From NCBI GenBank assembly GCA_015499995.1, contig JADNRV010000006.1, positions 434,001 to 498,000 on the forward strand: DNA of 64,000 bases, written 5' to 3'. The notes under the pieces were generated by a model, which did not search any database, had not been told where the DNA came from, and saw only the letters and a list, made by a program, of their open reading frames with translations. This stretch comes from Flammula alnicola (Eukaryota > Basidiomycota > Agaricomycetes > Agaricales > Strophariaceae). Shown in pieces: positions 61,612-64,000 of the stretch. A program made the translations under genes and the position numbers. How positions within the stretch are numbered: the stretch's first letter is position 1; every line of letters starts with the position of its first letter.

Positions 61612-64000
61612 TTAATCGTACTCCCAATGTTCCTTCAAGGCTTTTAACAGACGTGGTTCAATATCGTATTCGACGCGCTGTAAACTTGTTCGTTCAAATA
61701 TGCCAAGTTAACTTTCAAAAAATTACTCACTCGAAGATAATTGATAGTTTCTGACTGCAGAACTTCTGCTTGACCGCGATATTTGCTCAAAATATGATCA
61801 TCCGACCATCCATACCAAGGAATCTTAACCAGAAGCTGAAGAAGCGAATCTGAATAGTGGGAATGAGCCAGGAGTATTGCCCCGCAGTCAGGGTAATCGC
61901 AAGAAATTCATCAGCGTACGAGTCGTACTGGTCGTACTGGTCGCGAGGCTGTGGCTGGTCGCGAGGCTGTGGTCCATAACGTCTCCGATAATAATCTAGG
62001 CTATCGAGGCTATCTCTTGCCGAATAGGTAACTGGAATTTGGTGTGAGTTCCTGATAGCATTAATAATGCTATAAGAGAATATCAAGCATATGTAGGACT
62101 CCCGAGCGGTGCCTTTCTCCGGGCCTCTTGTCGTAGAGGATGCTATTGCCTTGTGCAACACGGTCGTATACATTGCCCGGTACAGCACTGTTAATATTTC
62201 ACTCAGATATTCGTGTTCCCATGATGTATTTCCAGCGTGGTCATACTTCAGAAACGGCTGTTGAAAGACAAAGTTGTCAGCGAAGTAGATATATGTGAAT
62301 TAAATGGACGTACGTAAGTAAGATCACCCGACTCGTATGATTCCAGATAGGAGGCTGGCAAACGTGATATCAGTGTATGTTTTATTGCGTCATCCAGAGG
62401 ATAATAGTCATCCAAAGCCTTCATGCAAGAATGAATTATGTTCTGCGTGTTCTTAAGCTCCTGCGCATATTTGCATCGATATCAACTGGCGTTAGAACAA
62501 AACCTGAAGTTTACGCACTTTTTTTGTAAGTAGATGGAAGAATTGCACCAGGAGGTCCGAGATCCAAGCACTCCTGGTAGATGACCACGATCCAAGTTGC
62601 GTTTTTTCAGTGGGGAGCGTTGCGTCTGCAATCTTAGATTGAACAGGGAACTCGATCGTTTGGTAGAGACGCAGAAAGTCCATGTTCAGCAATTCATTTT
62701 GTAGGTCATCAGAAAATGAGGCCTTCTCGCAATGTGCCATGAACAGGGATAAGTATGAGGCCAGCAGACTGCGATCATGCACTATAGCAAACAAGAAGAC
62801 AGAAATCAGCAATGAGCTGGTTAATCAAAGATCATATTACTCACATTCTGTGTCTCGGAGTAATCTCAGGTATCCTTTTGCGACTTGTTCATGCGCGGTC
62901 CCAAATCTACGAAGAGCACTCCTGATCTCAGTGGGTCGAGAAGAAAATCGGCCAGAGAGGCATGAAGTAGTTTGATCGGGATATCATGTTTGTTGAGACC
63001 GACAATAGACAACAGGTCACCCAGGATTATTTCGACGTCACCAGGTTGGAAAGAAAGTAATTTCTCAATCATATCAGGAGTAGTGTATTCCCCCAGCTTG
63101 TCATCTGCAGACCTTGGGATGACGAGAATACTAAATATTTGCATGGCACGTCGGTTCTCGCTGATGGAGGAAAAAATATGGGTATACAAGGCATCCAGTT
63201 CGGCGTAAGGTGTTTCATTTTCGGGTGTGGGAGCAAGTCCGAGTATGACTTGAAGCCGATCAGTGGGCCGGTGCCTAGGAGATTGTATGTACTTGATAAT
63301 AGTCGAGGCGTATATAAACTGCCCAGACGAACGACGAATGAGGCTTTTGATTGCAGATTCCGTTGGCCAGGTAGCAGGGATGTGCGCTCGTAAACGATGT
63401 GTCAGAGTGATTTTCTTAAACTCTGTTTCCAGGAACTTTCGAATATCATTGTCTGATTGATATCGTCGGATAGATTGATTCGAGTGACACCAACGTCCAT
63501 AAAGACCGGGTCATGATCGAAGGTACGGCATATGTGTGATTCAGGACGGCTGGCGATGAAAAATCGAAATGGGAGCCTCAGTCTCCGGCTGGCCCGGGCA
63601 ATGACCTTCAGAAGATCGCATTGAACTTTGGGATCATGGCATTCATCGAGGCCATCGATAATGATAAGCCGAGGCTGGCTCGGGTGGAAGATAAGTTCGA
63701 CAAGTCGCTCAAAATAGTATGCGAAGGATTCACGAATTCGCCTGATAGGTTCCACGATTAGGCCCTCCATTTGAGCTGCGTTGGTCCGGTCAAAGATACT
63801 GGGATCTTTTCTTATGCATTTTGCGATGAGGCGCCGCATCTTGGGAAAGCTTAAGGAGAGTTGATATGCTAAAGTTGCGATAAGGGCATTTCCGTCACTT
63901 CGACTGGTGCTGAGAGAGCTCCTCGAAAAGAAGAATGTAGCTGCAAGTCGTCCTTCCTCTTGGCATTGCTCTGCGATCGACTGTGCCAACGCAGACTTTC
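61612..64000 (-). CDS. NACHT-type STAND NTPase (5' end beyond window)
   Basis: Signal-transduction NTPase of the kind expanded in mushrooms, where relatives act in nonself recognition or cell death; its role here is unknown. The window edge cuts the Walker A just after its start (GKSALAQSIAEQC at 64000). ATFFFSRSSLSTSRSDGNAL, ALIATLAYQLSLSFPKMRRL and the Walker B RLIIIDGLDECHD follow, then LPFRFFIASRPESHI. The linker reads AELDALYTHIFSS and the next part LLSFQPGDVEIILGDLLSIV, ending in LLHASLADFLLDPLRS. Further exons are LNMDFLRLYQTIEFPVQSKI and IIHSCMKALDDYYPLDDAIK. A short repeat (PQPRDQPQPRDQYDQYDS) sits near 61920-61975. The C-terminus is best read as ISCDYPDCGAILLAHSHYSD, VKIPWYGWSDDHILSKYRGQ and VEYDIEPRLLKALKEHWEYD, stopping at 61612. 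This needs one extra base in the TT at 61907-61908. Confidence 0.82.
61920..61975 (-). repeat. In-frame coding microrepeat in the NACHT gene
   Basis: On the plus strand an 18 base unit CTGGTCGCGAGGCTGTGG occurs twice in a row, preceded by a 9 base unit CGTACTGGT in two copies. In the protein this gives PQPRDQ twice followed by YDQYDS. Units are multiples of three, so copy-number change would not shift the frame. Confidence 0.75.

Overview
The window is nuclear DNA of a filamentous basidiomycete, almost certainly an Agaricomycete. Genes are compact and broken by many 45-70 base introns with GT...AG ends. The gene families are typical of mushrooms: DUF6534 membrane proteins, NACHT STAND NTPases, GMC oxidoreductases, type-B carboxylesterases and an NRPS-like adenylation-reductase. 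There are also single-copy eukaryotic core genes: SMC4, NOP10, ribosomal proteins eL21 and uS4, dynactin p150, raptor and adenosine kinase. No genus is claimed.

Layout. 0.4-1.8 kb (-): a divergent protein kinase lacking the HRD arginine. 2.4-2.8 kb (+): a small conserved-looking protein. 5-6.5 kb (-): a 2-oxoglutarate-dependent xanthine dioxygenase (XanA type). 7.1-8.9 kb: divergent ribosomal genes eL21 (-) and uS4 (+) sharing a 283 base promoter. 9.1-11.9 kb (-): ER class I alpha-1,2-mannosidase (GH47). 12.1-16.1 kb (-): an A-T-R NRPS-like reductase. 17.0-17.3 kb (+): NOP10. 17.9-23.8 kb (+): SMC4. 24.2-30.2 kb: copy A of an old segmental duplication (DUF6534 gene plus an adenosine kinase pseudogene). 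30.5-32.8 kb (-): GMC oxidoreductase. 34.1-36.5 kb: a graveyard with a decayed NACHT NTPase, a 74 base tandem repeat and a truncated XanA relic. 36.9-40.5 kb: copy B of the duplication (second DUF6534 gene). 41.4-43.1 kb (-): decayed F-box gene. 44-46.5 kb (+): secreted carboxylesterase. 46.8-48.2 kb (+): intact adenosine kinase. 48.6-50.2 kb (-): C2H2 zinc-finger protein. 50.5-55.3 kb (-): dynactin p150/Glued. 55.7-61 kb (+): raptor (TORC1). 61.6-64 kb (-): NACHT NTPase running off the right edge.

The genes do not form one obvious pathway. The core half (SMC4, NOP10, ribosomal, dynactin, raptor, ADO1) is housekeeping, and the interspersed part is accessory and repeat-prone. The two most useful observations are these. 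First, several conserved genes need one extra base in a homopolymer to stay in frame; this points to assembly indels and tempers any pseudogene call. Second, an old DNA-level duplication with intron-bearing relics (adenosine kinase, XanA) explains much of 24-48 kb. I did not find a convincing undescribed multi-gene system; the NRPS-like reductase is the best candidate for unknown chemistry.
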